From JBDTCO01 sp039923495 (GTDB lineage: Bacteria; Myxococcota_A; Polyangia; Palsa-1104): 27,236 bases of DNA. The position numbers and the translations under genes were made by a program. Below the pieces are notes generated by a model. That model had not been told where the DNA came from and made no database searches. It saw only the letters and a program-made list of their open reading frames with translations. The stretch is from contig JBDTCO010000078.1 of assembly GCA_039923495.1 (NCBI GenBank), positions 1 to 27,236 of the forward strand. The letters run 5' to 3'. Shown here in pieces: positions 1 through 8,716 of the stretch (position 1 is its first letter; each line of letters begins with the position of its first letter).

Positions 1-620
1 TTGAAGTCGGGGATGCCGTAGCGGAGAAGGCCACCTGTCCGATCGCTCTTCTCGAACACGGTCACCGCGTGGCCTGCGCGTGCGAGCTGCTCGGCGGCTG
101 CGAGCCCCGCAGGCCCCGAACCCACGACCGCGATGCGCTTGCCCGTCGCTGTCGCAATTTGATGCGGTCGCACCCAGCCCTCGTCGAAGGCGCGCTCGAT
201 GATCGTCTTCTCGATGAGCTCGATGGTGACGGCCTGCGACGCGCCCGTGATCCTGGGTGCGTCGGGTGGCGTGTGAGGTCCGGAGCGAGGCTCGATGGCG
301 AGCACACAAGCGGCCTCGCACGGGGCGGGGCAGAGGCGGCCGGTGAACTCGGGGAAGTTGTTGGTGCTCGCGAGCACCTCGTGCGCGGCGCGCCAGCTAC
401 CGCGGTGCACCAGCTCGTTGAAGTCGGGGATGACGTTGCCGAGCGGACACCCCTGGTGGCAGAACGGCACGCCGCAGTCCATGCAACGGGCGGCCTGATC
501 GCGTGCCTGCGCGGGCGTGAGCGGCACCACGAGCTCGGCGTGGTCGCGCGTGCGCTCGTCGATGGGACGCTTTTCGGCACCGCGTCGGGACAGCTCGACG
601 AAGCCAGTGGGCTTGCCCAT
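1..620 (-). CDS. gltD: Glutamate synthase small subunit (GltD), 3' end beyond window
   Basis: Beta subunit of NADPH-dependent glutamate synthase. It takes electrons from NADPH through FAD and passes them via Fe-S clusters to GltB in the cytoplasm. The 206 visible codons start at ATG 620. They carry the N-terminal ferredoxin-like cysteines C46, C49, C54, C58 and C97, C101, C105 (CMDCGVPFCHQGC and CPAPCEAAC). The FAD-binding motif GSGPAG follows at 167-172, then GGLLRYGIPDF at the window edge. These are hallmark GltD motifs. The start lies 2 bp after the gltB stop, with GAGGG about 8 bp upstream, so translational coupling with gltB is likely. The C-terminal part with the NADPH-binding fold is outside the window. 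Family assignment is secure. Confidence 0.96.
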   Translation of the reverse strand, partial: MGKPTGFVELSRRGAEKRPIDERTRDHAELVVPLTPAQARDQAARCMDCGVPFCHQGCPLGNVIPDFNELVHRGSWRAAHEVLASTNNFPEFTGRLCPAPCEAACVLAIEPRSGPHTPPDAPRITGASQAVTIELIEKTIIERAFDEGWVRPHQIATATGKRIAVVGSGPAGLAAAEQLARAGHAVTVFEKSDRTGGLLRYGIPDF

Positions 621-622
621 GA

Positions 623-3600
623 TCAGGCCCTCGCGATCTTGCGGAAGAGGCGGATGGTGACCGGCGAGCGCGGCGCCACGCGCACGAAGTCCTCGCGCAC
701 GCGGTGCCAGTCGTCGAGGATGCCGGCGGCGAGCGCGCTTCGGCCCCAGCGCGCGTGCTGCTCGATGAGCCCACGCAGCTCGGCTTCTTCTTCGAGCGGA
801 AGAGGCCCCATCTCGACGAGGTCCGTGTTGCAGCGCTTCGCGAGCGCGCCGTCGCGATCGAGGACCCATGCGATGCCACCGCTCATGCCGGCGGCGAAGT
901 TGCGACCGGTCGCGCCGAGCACGACGACGCGGCCACCGGTCATGTACTCGCAGCCGTGATCACCGACGCCCTCGACGACGGCGACTGCGCCGGAGTTGCG
1001 GACGGCGAAGCGCTCGCCCGCCTGACCGACGACGTAGGCCTCGCCGGAGGTGGCGCCGTAGAGCGCGGTGTTGCCGATGATGACGTTCTCCTCCGCGACG
1101 AGCTTGCTCCCGGAAAAGGGCCTGACGACCACACGGCCGCCCGACAGGCTCTTGCCGACCGAGTCGTTGGCCTCGCCCTCGAGCTCGAGCGTGATGCCGG
1201 CGGTGAGAAACGCGGCGAAGCTTTGCCCCGCGCTCCCCGCGAGCTTGATGTGACGGGGCGATGCGCTCGCGCCGGTGGGGCCATTTTTGCGCACGAGCTC
1301 GCCGGACAGCAGCGCTCCGATGGCGCGGTGGTTGTTGGCGACCCGACGCACCGCCTTGTCGTCGCCGCCGAGGAGGCGCTCGTCGAAGTGCTCCGAGACG
1401 TCCTTGTGCTGCGCGGTGGTGCAGCGACGTGGGCCGGGTGGCGGCACGGCGAGCAGCGCGGAGAGATCGAGCGCGCCGAGCTTCCAGTGCTGGAGATCGT
1501 CACGCGCAACGAGGTGCTCGACCTGTCCGATGACCTCGTCGAGGCTGCGCGCGCCGAGCGTGGCGAGGTGACGACGCACGCCCTCTGCGATGAGCAGGAA
1601 GAAATGGACCACCTCGTCGGCGCGACCCGAGAACTGCGCACGCAGCGTCGGATCCTGCGTGGCGATGCCGACGGAGCACGTGTTGAGGTGACACTTGCGC
1701 AGCATCACGCAGCCCTCGACGATGAGCGCGGCCGTGGCGAGCCCGTACTCCTCGGCGCCGAGCAGCGCGGCGATGACGACGTCGCGCGACGTGCGGAGGC
1801 CGCCGTCGACCTGCAATTTGATGCGGTCGCGTAAACGGTTGGCGATGAGGACCTGCTGCGCCTCCGCGAGGCCGAGCTCCCACGGGAGGCCAGCGTGCTT
1901 GATCGACGACAGCGGAGAGGCCCCCGTGCCGCCCTCATACCCGGAGATGGTGACGCCGCCCGCGCCTGCCTTCGCGACGCCTGCAGCGATGGTGCCGACC
2001 CCGACCTCGCTGACGAGCTTCACGCTGATGCGTGCCTTCGGGTTCACGGACTGCAGGTCGTAGATGAGCTGCGCGAGATCCTCGATGGAGTAGATGTCGT
2101 GGTGCGGCGGCGGCGAGATGAGCGTCGTGCCCGGTGTCGCGTGGCGCGCCTTGCCGATGCGCGCGTCGACCTTGTCACCAGGGAGCTGGCCGCCTTCGCC
2201 CGGCTTGGCACCCTGCGCGACCTTGATCTGCAGCTCGCGCGCCTCGACGAGGTAGTGCGTCGTCACGCCGAAGCGCGCCGACGCCACCTGCTTGATGGCG
2301 GAGGAGCGCGAGTCGCCGTTGGCGTCGCGCGTGTAGCGATGCGACTCCTCGCCGCCTTCGCCGCTGTTGGAGCGCCCGCCGAGCCGGTTCATCGCGATGG
2401 CGAGCGTCTCGTGCGCCTCGGGGCTGATGGAGCCGAAGCTCATGGCGCCTGAGACGAAGCGCCGCGCGATGCTCGCCGCGGACTCGACCTCGTCGAGTGG
2501 GACGGGTGGGACCTTCGACGTGTCGATGCGGAAGAGCCCGCGGAGCTGCGTCGGCTCGTCGACCTGTGCATCGACGAGCGCCTCGTACTCGGCGAAGCGC
2601 ACCGGATCGTTCGCACGCGCGGCGGATTGCAGCGCCGCGATGGTCGCGGGGTTCCACGCGTGCTGCTCACCGCGCCGGCGCCACTGGAAGACGCCGCCCG
2701 TGAACGGGACGCGCAGCTCCTCATCGGTGACGTCGAAGCCGCGTGCGTGGCGCTCGCGCACCTCGCGATCGAGCTCCACGAGCCCGAGCCCGCCGATGCG
2801 GGACGGCGTGCCGGTGAAGTAGCGATCGATGACGTCGTGATCGATCCCGACGGCCTCGAAGATCTGCGCGCCGCGGTACGACTGCACCGAGGAGATGCCC
2901 ATCTTGGACATCACCTTGAGGAGCCCCTCCGAATAGGCGTGCATGATGTTGCGCTGCGCCATGGCGGGATCGATGGACAGCGGCAGCGTTCCGAGCAGAT
3001 CGAGCGCGAGGTACGGGTTGACCGCGGCGGCGCCGTAGCCGATGAGCGCGGCGATGTCGTGGACCTCGGAGGCCTCGCCGGTCTCGACGATGAGGCCCGT
3101 GTGGCTGCGGATGCCGTCGCGCATCAGGCGGTGGTGAACGGCGGAGAGCGCGAGCAACGCCGGGATCGGGAGGCGCGTCGCATCGACTCCGCGGTCGGAG
3201 AGGATGATCAGATCCGAGGCGGTCTCGACCGCCTCGACCGCGACCTTGCACAGCGCCTCGACGGCCTCGCCGAGATCGCCTTGGTACAGCGTCGAGAGCA
3301 CCACGGGCTCGAACAGGCCGCCGTCGCGCATCGCCTTGATGCGCGCCATGTCGGTGTTGGTGATGATGGGCGATGGGAGCGCGAGGCGGTGACACTGCTC
3401 GGGCGTCTCTTCGAACGTGTTGCCGTCGGGACCGATGTCGGTGCCGAGGGTCATCACGACGGCCTCGCGGATCGGATCGATGGGCGGGTTCGTGACCTGC
3501 GCGAACAGCTGATGGAAGTAATCGAACAGCGAGGGCGCGCGCGTGCTGAGGAGCGCGAGCGGCGCGTCGTTGCCCATCGAGCCCGTGGACTCCTTGCCGT

Positions 3601-5050
3601 CCTCGGCCATGGCCGACAGCAGCTTGTCGTCCTCGTCGGTGTAGCCGAACGCACGGCGCTGACGCTCCAGCATCTCGGGCGAGGCCGGCGCGAGCGGCAG
3701 CGCGTCGTCGAGCGCGTCGAAGGCGTGCACGTTGCTCGACAGCCAGCGGCGATACGGCGCGCGGCTCACGATCTCCTGCTTCGCCGCGTCGTCATCGATG
3801 ATGCGACCCTCGGCGGTGTCGACGAGGAACATGCGGCCGGGCAGCAGGCGTCCGCGGCGGCGCACCTTCTCGGGCGGCACGTCGAGCACGCCGGCCTCCG
3901 ACGCGAGGATCACGCGATCGTCGTCGGTGATGATGTAGCGCGCGGGACGCAGGCCATTGCGATCGAGCGTGGCACCGACCAGCTCGCCGTCGCAGAACGC
4001 GACCGCTGCGGGACCGTCCCACGGCTCCATGAGCGAGCCCGCGTACTCGTAGAAGGCGCGGCGCGAGTCGTCCATGTCGCGGTCGCGCTCGTAGGCCTCG
4101 GGGATCATCAGCATCATCGCGTGCGGCAGGCTGCGACCGCCCAGCACGAGCAGCTCGAGCATGTTGTCGAACTGCGCGGAGTCGCTCTTGCCGGGCACGA
4201 TGATCGGGTGGAGCTGGTCGAGTCCGCCGTCGAACTTCGCGGACTGGAGCACGCTGCGCCGCGCCTGCATCCAGTTGCGGTTGCCCTGCACGGTGTTGAT
4301 CTCGCCGTTGTGCGCGATGAAGCGGAACGGCTGCGCGAGATCCCACGTCGGCGACGTGTTCGTCGAGAAGCGCGAGTGCACGAGCGCGATGGCGCTCACC
4401 ATGTCCACGTCCGAGAGGTCGGGGTAGTAGGCGGCGAGGCGCTCGGGCAGGAGCAGGCCCTTGTAGACGATGGTCTGCGCCGACAGGCTCGCCACGTGAA
4501 AGAGATCGAACGCTGGTCCGAGCGCGCGGATGCGGTTCTCGGTGAGCTTGCGGATGACGAAGAGGCGACGCTCGAACGCGCTCGGGACCGTGCGGTGGCG
4601 CGCGACGTAGACCTGACGGATGACGGGCCGCACCGCGAGCGCGACGGGGCCGAGCTGCGATTCGTCGGTGGGGACGTCGCGCCAGCCGAGCATGCGCTGT
4701 CCGCACTCGCGCACGACCTCCGCGATGATGCGCTCGCACGTGGCGCGCGCCTCCGGCTCGGCCGGCAGGAAGACCTGGCCGACGCCGTAGCAGCGACGCC
4801 GCGGCATCTCGAAGCCGAGCCGTAGGCCCTCGCGCTTGAAGAAGCGATGGGGCAGCTGCAACAAGATGCCTGCGCCGTCGCCGGTGAGCGGATCCCAGCC
4901 CGTTGCGGCGCGGTGCTTCATGCGCCGAAGGACGGTGAGGCCCTGCTCGACGATGGAACGCGACTTCTCGCCGCGGATGTGGGCGACGAAGCCCATCCCG
5001 CACGCCGCTTTGCCCGCGTACGGATCGGTCAGGTACCGCGTCGACTCCAC
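623..5050 (-). CDS. gltB: Glutamate synthase large subunit (GltB)
   Basis: Alpha subunit of glutamate synthase: glutamine + 2-oxoglutarate + 2 e- gives 2 glutamate (GS-GOGAT ammonia assimilation). At 1475 aa it has the usual length. The open frame extends to 5596, but that extension overlaps the ROK gene and has no GltB similarity. GTG 5050 was chosen because it places the Ntn nucleophile cysteine of ACGMGF at residue 17, after a short propeptide as in known GltB. Other signs are FSTNTSPTWDLAQPFR in the glutaminase domain, SGYEGGTGASP in the FMN barrel, and the 3Fe-4S cysteines C1114, C1120 and C1125 (CVMLRKCHLNTC). A C-terminal glycine-rich beta-helix domain (GGRVVVLGATGRNFAAGMSGG) follows. 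gltD follows after 2 bp. Confidence 0.97.
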   Translation of the reverse strand: MESTRYLTDPYAGKAACGMGFVAHIRGEKSRSIVEQGLTVLRRMKHRAATGWDPLTGDGAGILLQLPHRFFKREGLRLGFEMPRRRCYGVGQVFLPAEPEARATCERIIAEVVRECGQRMLGWRDVPTDESQLGPVALAVRPVIRQVYVARHRTVPSAFERRLFVIRKLTENRIRALGPAFDLFHVASLSAQTIVYKGLLLPERLAAYYPDLSDVDMVSAIALVHSRFSTNTSPTWDLAQPFRFIAHNGEINTVQGNRNWMQARRSVLQSAKFDGGLDQLHPIIVPGKSDSAQFDNMLELLVLGGRSLPHAMMLMIPEAYERDRDMDDSRRAFYEYAGSLMEPWDGPAAVAFCDGELVGATLDRNGLRPARYIITDDDRVILASEAGVLDVPPEKVRRRGRLLPGRMFLVDTAEGRIIDDDAAKQEIVSRAPYRRWLSSNVHAFDALDDALPLAPASPEMLERQRRAFGYTDEDDKLLSAMAEDGKESTGSMGNDAPLALLSTRAPSLFDYFHQLFAQVTNPPIDPIREAVVMTLGTDIGPDGNTFEETPEQCHRLALPSPIITNTDMARIKAMRDGGLFEPVVLSTLYQGDLGEAVEALCKVAVEAVETASDLIILSDRGVDATRLPIPALLALSAVHHRLMRDGIRSHTGLIVETGEASEVHDIAALIGYGAAAVNPYLALDLLGTLPLSIDPAMAQRNIMHAYSEGLLKVMSKMGISSVQSYRGAQIFEAVGIDHDVIDRYFTGTPSRIGGLGLVELDREVRERHARGFDVTDEELRVPFTGGVFQWRRRGEQHAWNPATIAALQSAARANDPVRFAEYEALVDAQVDEPTQLRGLFRIDTSKVPPVPLDEVESAASIARRFVSGAMSFGSISPEAHETLAIAMNRLGGRSNSGEGGEESHRYTRDANGDSRSSAIKQVASARFGVTTHYLVEARELQIKVAQGAKPGEGGQLPGDKVDARIGKARHATPGTTLISPPPHHDIYSIEDLAQLIYDLQSVNPKARISVKLVSEVGVGTIAAGVAKAGAGGVTISGYEGGTGASPLSSIKHAGLPWELGLAEAQQVLIANRLRDRIKLQVDGGLRTSRDVVIAALLGAEEYGLATAALIVEGCVMLRKCHLNTCSVGIATQDPTLRAQFSGRADEVVHFFLLIAEGVRRHLATLGARSLDEVIGQVEHLVARDDLQHWKLGALDLSALLAVPPPGPRRCTTAQHKDVSEHFDERLLGGDDKAVRRVANNHRAIGALLSGELVRKNGPTGASASPRHIKLAGSAGQSFAAFLTAGITLELEGEANDSVGKSLSGGRVVVRPFSGSKLVAEENVIIGNTALYGATSGEAYVVGQAGERFAVRNSGAVAVVEGVGDHGCEYMTGGRVVVLGATGRNFAAGMSGGIAWVLDRDGALAKRCNTDLVEMGPLPLEEEAELRGLIEQHARWGRSALAAGILDDWHRVREDFVRVAPRSPVTIRLFRKIARA

Positions 5051-5063
5051 GGTTCGAGCATAT

Positions 5064-5089
5064 AACGCGTTGCGTTGTGCGACGCGTCG
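5064..5089. promoter_or_regulatory. Two palindromes in the gltB leader
   Basis: The 61-bp gap upstream of gltB holds an 8-bp palindrome AACGCGTT at 5064-5071 and a 10-bp palindrome CGACGCGTCG at 5080-5089. Their centres are 17 bp apart. They could be operator half-sites or form a leader hairpin. No regulator family is recognised, and CG-rich palindromes arise easily by chance in this genome, so confidence is low. Confidence 0.2.
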
Positions 5090-5104
5090 ATTTCCTGCAC
5101 CTGC

Positions 5105-5134
5105 AAAAAAACTACTGCGGGCCGCGGCCTCCGC
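5105..5134 (-). terminator. Possible intrinsic terminator or attenuator after the ROK kinase gene
   Basis: Read on the minus strand, GCGG-A-G (5134-5129) can pair with C-CCGC (5121-5117). This gives a 5-bp stem with a bulged A and a 7-nt loop. It spans the last ROK codons and is followed by the stop codon and seven consecutive Ts (5111-5105). A T7 run is unusual in such GC-rich DNA. The stem is short, so read-through into gltB is possible. Confidence 0.33.
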
Positions 5135-6071
5135 TGATCGCGCGCGCTGCACCGAGCCGACCCGCGCTGTCGCCGAGGGACGTGTCGATGATGTGGAAGT
5201 CGACGAGCGAGGGTGCGTTGGCGGCGTGCAGCAGCTTCTTTCGAATGAGCCCGCCGAGCACTGGAGCACCGGTCCACACGCCGCCGCCCATGATGAGCGT
5301 GCTCGGGTTGAGGAGGGTGACGGCGGCGCCGAGCGCGAGGCCGGCGAAGTCGGAGACCTCGGCCCACAGGCGCGTCGCGTACGGATCGCCGGCGGCGGCG
5401 GCCTGGTCGAGGAAGCCTGCGTGCACCTTGTCGGCGCCGCCCGCGAGCTCGATGGCCGAGCTCTTCTGCGTCTTGAGCTCCTCGTGCGCGCGCTTGGCGA
5501 TGTTGTTGCCGCCCGCGTAGGCCTCGAGACAGCCGAGCTGCCCGCAGCCGCACAGACGACCGTTCTCGAGGACGACCTTCGCGTGCCCGATCTCACCCGC
5601 GAGGTGCGTCGCGCCCGCGTAGAGGCGACCGCTCGTCACGAGCCCCGCGCCGATCCCCGTGCCCACGTAGATGCACAGCGCGTCCTTCGTACCCTTCGCG
5701 GAGCCATAGCTGACCTCGCCGAGCGCGATGGCGTTGAGGTCGTTGTACAGCTCGACCGCCTCGCCGGTGCCCAGCTCTTTGTCGACGAGCGCGCGGAACG
5801 GGACCTCGCGCCAGCCGAGGTTGGGGCCGACGATGACGACGCCGGTCCAGCCGCGCAAGAGCGCCGCGATGCCGACGCCCACGCCTGCGCGCTTGCGCTC
5901 GGGATCGACCTCGCGCACGAGCTCGGCGAGCGCCTTGGCCACGACCTCTGGCGTGTAGTCGGTGAGCTTGAGCTTCGCCTCCGACAGAAGGGTCCCTGCC
6001 TCCACGTCGACGAGCGACGCGCGCATGTTCGTACCACCGAGATCGACGCCGACTGCCAGTTTGTTCGTCAT
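5112..6071 (-). CDS. ROK-family glucokinase
   Basis: Predicted cytoplasmic ATP-dependent sugar kinase, most likely glucose to glucose-6-phosphate. The 319-aa protein has the ROK layout: phosphate-binding DLGGTN at 10-15, the ND pair 110-111 with D111 as probable catalytic base, GTGIGAG at 138-144, and EIGH at 160-163. The ROK zinc site is formed by H163 with C174, C176 and C181 (CGCGQLGC). There is no N-terminal helix-turn-helix, so it is a kinase rather than a NagC-type repressor. Its ATG overlaps the stop of the phosphohexomutase gene (ATGA), which places it in the manC operon. Sugar specificity cannot be fixed from sequence; N-acetylmannosamine or fructose are alternatives. Confidence 0.9.
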   Translation of the reverse strand: MTNKLAVGVDLGGTNMRASLVDVEAGTLLSEAKLKLTDYTPEVVAKALAELVREVDPERKRAGVGVGIAALLRGWTGVVIVGPNLGWREVPFRALVDKELGTGEAVELYNDLNAIALGEVSYGSAKGTKDALCIYVGTGIGAGLVTSGRLYAGATHLAGEIGHAKVVLENGRLCGCGQLGCLEAYAGGNNIAKRAHEELKTQKSSAIELAGGADKVHAGFLDQAAAAGDPYATRLWAEVSDFAGLALGAAVTLLNPSTLIMGGGVWTGAPVLGGLIRKKLLHAANAPSLVDFHIIDTSLGDSAGRLGAARAISGGRGPQ

Positions 6072-7468
6072 GTGATCCGTCCCGCGACCAAGCGCGCCTC
6101 TATCTGTTGGAGCTCGTGCTCGACGAAGCCTCGGAGCTCCGTGAGCCTTTCACCGGATGGTGCCTCGAAGCGGAGCACCAGCGCCGCCTGCGTGTTGGAT
6201 GCGCGTACGAGCGCCCAGCCTCCCCCATCGGGCCACGTGATGCGCGCGCCGTCGAGCCCGTTGACCTCGAGGGTCTCCGAGAAGCGCGCGAGCGCGAGTC
6301 GCACGATCTCGAACTTCAGCTCCTCGGCGACCGCGTAGCGAATCTCCGGCGTGTTGAAGACCAGCGGCAGCGTGTCGACGTGGTCGGCCAGCGTCATCTC
6401 GCTCTGCGAGAGCAGCTCGAGCAGGCGCGCCGCCGCGTACACCGCGTCGTCGAAGCCGAACCAGCGGTGCCGGAAGAAGATGTGCCCCGACATCTCGCCC
6501 GCGAGCTGCGCGTCGACCGCCTTCATCTTCTCCTTGATGAGCGAGTGGCCGACCTTCCACATGATGGCCTTGCCGCCGGCACGCTCGATCTCGTCGTAGA
6601 GCGCCTTCGAGCACTTCACCTCGGAGACGAACGTCGCGCCCGGCACCTCGAGCAGGATCGCGCGCGCGAAGAGGATCATCAGCTGATCGCCCCACACCAT
6701 GCGACCGCGCTCGTCCACGACGCCGAGTCGATCCGCGTCACCGTCGAACGCGATGCCCACCTCGGCACCGACGCGTGCGACCTCGCGTCGCAGGTCGACC
6801 ACGTTGCGCTCGATGGTGGGGTCGGGGTGGTGGTTGGGGAAGCGACCGTCCGGCTCGCAGTGAAGCGGCGTGACGTCGAAGCCGAGGTTGCGCAGCACGG
6901 GCACGCCGATGCCGCCGACGCCGTTGCCCGCATCCACGACGACCTTCATGCGACGCGGCCCGAGCTCGATACGCTGCGCGATGGTGTCGATGTACGCCTG
7001 CGACACGTCGCGCTGCTCGGGCGCGGGGCCGCTCGCCTCGACGAAGTCGTTCGTCTCGACGAGCTCGCGCAGGTGCTGGATCTCGTCGCCGTGGATCGAC
7101 ACCTTGCCGCGCAGGATCTTGAAGCCGTTGTCGTCGGCGGGGTTGTGGCTGCCGGTGATCTGGATGCCGCCACCGGCGTCGAGGTGGTGCACGGCGAAGT
7201 AGAGCATCGGCGTCGCACTCACGCCGATGTCGATGACGGCGATGCCCGTGGAGCAAAGGCCGCACAGCAGCGCCGCGTGCAGCCGAGGCGAGTGCATGCG
7301 GCAGTCGCGCCCGACGACGACGTTGGCGCGGCCGTCGCGCACGAGGTGCGTGCCGATGGCCTTGCCGAGGCGCGTGACGAGCTCGTCTCCGAGGTCACGA
7401 TCGGCGCGGCCGCGGATGTCGTACGCGCGGAACACGTGCGGGTTCAGGTGCACGGGAGCGAGGTTCAA
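6068..7468 (-). CDS. Phosphomannomutase/phosphoglucomutase (ManB/AlgC type)
   Basis: Alpha-D-phosphohexomutase interconverting mannose-6-P/mannose-1-P and/or glucose-6-P/glucose-1-P. The 466-aa protein has the four-domain family pattern. It begins with FRAYDIRG near residue 13 and has the phosphoserine loop TGSHNP with catalytic Ser107. The metal loop is DGDADR at 242-247 and the sugar-binding loop is GEMSGH at 324-329. A C-terminal phosphate-binding domain follows. It starts at ATG 7468, overlapping the manC stop by 4 bp, and its own stop overlaps the ROK start. The partnership with manC points to GDP-mannose supply for glycans or exopolysaccharide. The ROK neighbour also fits glucose-phosphate use, so dual specificity as in AlgC is plausible. 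Confidence 0.93.
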   Translation of the reverse strand: MNLAPVHLNPHVFRAYDIRGRADRDLGDELVTRLGKAIGTHLVRDGRANVVVGRDCRMHSPRLHAALLCGLCSTGIAVIDIGVSATPMLYFAVHHLDAGGGIQITGSHNPADDNGFKILRGKVSIHGDEIQHLRELVETNDFVEASGPAPEQRDVSQAYIDTIAQRIELGPRRMKVVVDAGNGVGGIGVPVLRNLGFDVTPLHCEPDGRFPNHHPDPTIERNVVDLRREVARVGAEVGIAFDGDADRLGVVDERGRMVWGDQLMILFARAILLEVPGATFVSEVKCSKALYDEIERAGGKAIMWKVGHSLIKEKMKAVDAQLAGEMSGHIFFRHRWFGFDDAVYAAARLLELLSQSEMTLADHVDTLPLVFNTPEIRYAVAEELKFEIVRLALARFSETLEVNGLDGARITWPDGGGWALVRASNTQAALVLRFEAPSGERLTELRGFVEHELQQIEARLVAGRIT

Positions 7469-8571
7469 AGGTAGGTGCCGCGGCCTGTCCGCTCGAGCGC
7501 GTCGACGACCTCACGCACGTCCTGCGCGCGGCTCTTCGGCATCACCAGCACCGCGTCGTCGGTGGCGACGATGACGAGGTCGTCGACGCCGATCGCGGTG
7601 ATGACGCGGTGCTCGTCGCCCACGAAGATGTTGCCGCGCGCGTCGATCGCCACCGATGGGCCGAGCGAGGCGTTGCCCTGATCGTCGCGCGGCAGGATGG
7701 CGTCGAGCGCGGAAAACGATCCGACGTCGCTCCAGCCGAAGTCGCCCGAGACGGTCTCCACCTCGCCGGCCGCGAGCTTCTCCATGATGCCGTAGTCGAT
7801 GGAGATGGACTGTGCGGTCGGGTAGAGCTCTGCGACCTGCAGCGGCTGCTTGCGGATCTGCTCGAGCGTCGCCCAGAGCGCGGGCAGGTGCTCCTTTATC
7901 GCCGCGAGCATGCGCCGCGCCGAGAAGATGAACATGCCGGCGTTCCAGAGGAAGCCGTTGGCGACGTAGCTCTGCGCGGTGAGGCGGTCGGGCTTCTCGA
8001 CGAAGCGCACGACACCATGCACGCCCGGCGCGACCTCGGAGCCGGGCTCGAGGTAGCCAAAGCCCGTCTCGGGCGCGGCGGGCTTGATGCCGATGGTGAC
8101 GATCGGATGTGTATCCGACTGTGCGCGCAGGTAGGCAATCGCGAGCGCCTCGCGGAAACCGTCGGCGTTCGCGATGTGCTGGTCGGACGGGATCACGGCA
8201 GCGACCGCGCGCTCATCACGCGCCAGCACGGCGAGCGCGGCGAGGCCGACGCAGGCCGCGGTGTTGCGCGCCTTCGGCTCGGCCACGATGTTCTCGCGCA
8301 AGAGCGACGGCACCGCGCGATGCACCTCGTCGAGCTGATCGGCCGCGGTCACGACCCAGATGCGCTCGATGGGGAGCAGCGGGAGCAGGCGCTCGACCGT
8401 CGCTGCGAGCAGCGTCTGCCCCCCCGGCAACAGGGGGAGGAACTGCTTTGGTCGCCGCCGACGACTCTGCGGCCACAGGCGCGTCCCCCCGCCACCCGCG
8501 AGGATGAGCGCGTGACACGTGGATGCCAGAGCCCGAGACGGAGGTGGAGGCGAAAACCGGTGACTCACCAT
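7465..8571 (-). CDS. manC: Mannose-1-phosphate guanylyltransferase
   Basis: Makes GDP-mannose from GTP and mannose-1-phosphate. The 368-aa protein has the pyrophosphorylase signature GGGGTRLWPQSRRRRPKQF near residues 27-45 and FVEKP in the middle. It also contains a WNAGMFIF segment and GDFGWSDVGSF, all typical of GMP nucleotidyltransferases. There is no C-terminal cupin phosphomannose isomerase domain, so this is the short monofunctional form; mannose-6-phosphate must come from another gene. ATG 8571 or GTG 8568 are the only sensible starts and give about 18 extra residues before the catalytic fold. First gene of the minus-strand sugar operon, divergent from the response regulator. Confidence 0.93.
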   Translation of the reverse strand: MVSHRFSPPPPSRALASTCHALILAGGGGTRLWPQSRRRRPKQFLPLLPGGQTLLAATVERLLPLLPIERIWVVTAADQLDEVHRAVPSLLRENIVAEPKARNTAACVGLAALAVLARDERAVAAVIPSDQHIANADGFREALAIAYLRAQSDTHPIVTIGIKPAAPETGFGYLEPGSEVAPGVHGVVRFVEKPDRLTAQSYVANGFLWNAGMFIFSARRMLAAIKEHLPALWATLEQIRKQPLQVAELYPTAQSISIDYGIMEKLAAGEVETVSGDFGWSDVGSFSALDAILPRDDQGNASLGPSVAIDARGNIFVGDEHRVITAIGVDDLVIVATDDAVLVMPKSRAQDVREVVDALERTGRGTYL

Positions 8572-8716
8572 GTGTTCTTTCTATCACGCGCGCTCACATC
8601 TCCGCTTCTCCGCGCACATGCGCGCACGTGTTTCTCGACGGAAAAATGCACCTGATCAGCAAAAATTGAATGGGAGCCAACAGTTTTGAAAACGGGTTTC
8701 GTACGAAGGTCAGGGT
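8572..8716. promoter_or_regulatory. Divergent manC / response-regulator intergenic region
   Basis: This 145-bp stretch is the only clearly AT-enriched patch nearby and must hold the promoters of both divergent units. It contains two adjacent short palindromes just upstream of the response regulator: GTTTTGAAAAC at 8683-8693 and TTCGTACGAA at 8698-8707. AAGG at 8705-8708 could serve as ribosome-binding site for GTG 8717. No convincing sigma-70 -35/-10 pair was found. Confidence 0.4.

Noticed and set aside
2627..4825. 732-aa open frame antisense to gltB
   Set aside because: Mirror of the GltB reading frame caused by high GC at third codon positions; composition is Arg/Ala/Glu-rich without domain motifs, and GltB on the other strand is certain.
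5051..5596. N-terminal extension of gltB by 182 residues
   Set aside because: Overlaps the ROK gene, has Arg/Ser-rich shadow composition, and would place the nucleophile cysteine far from the N-terminus.
6107..7474. 455-aa open frame antisense to the phosphohexomutase
   Set aside because: Low-complexity Arg/Ala/Val/Asp/Glu composition typical of shadow frames; the sense-strand enzyme has all catalytic motifs.
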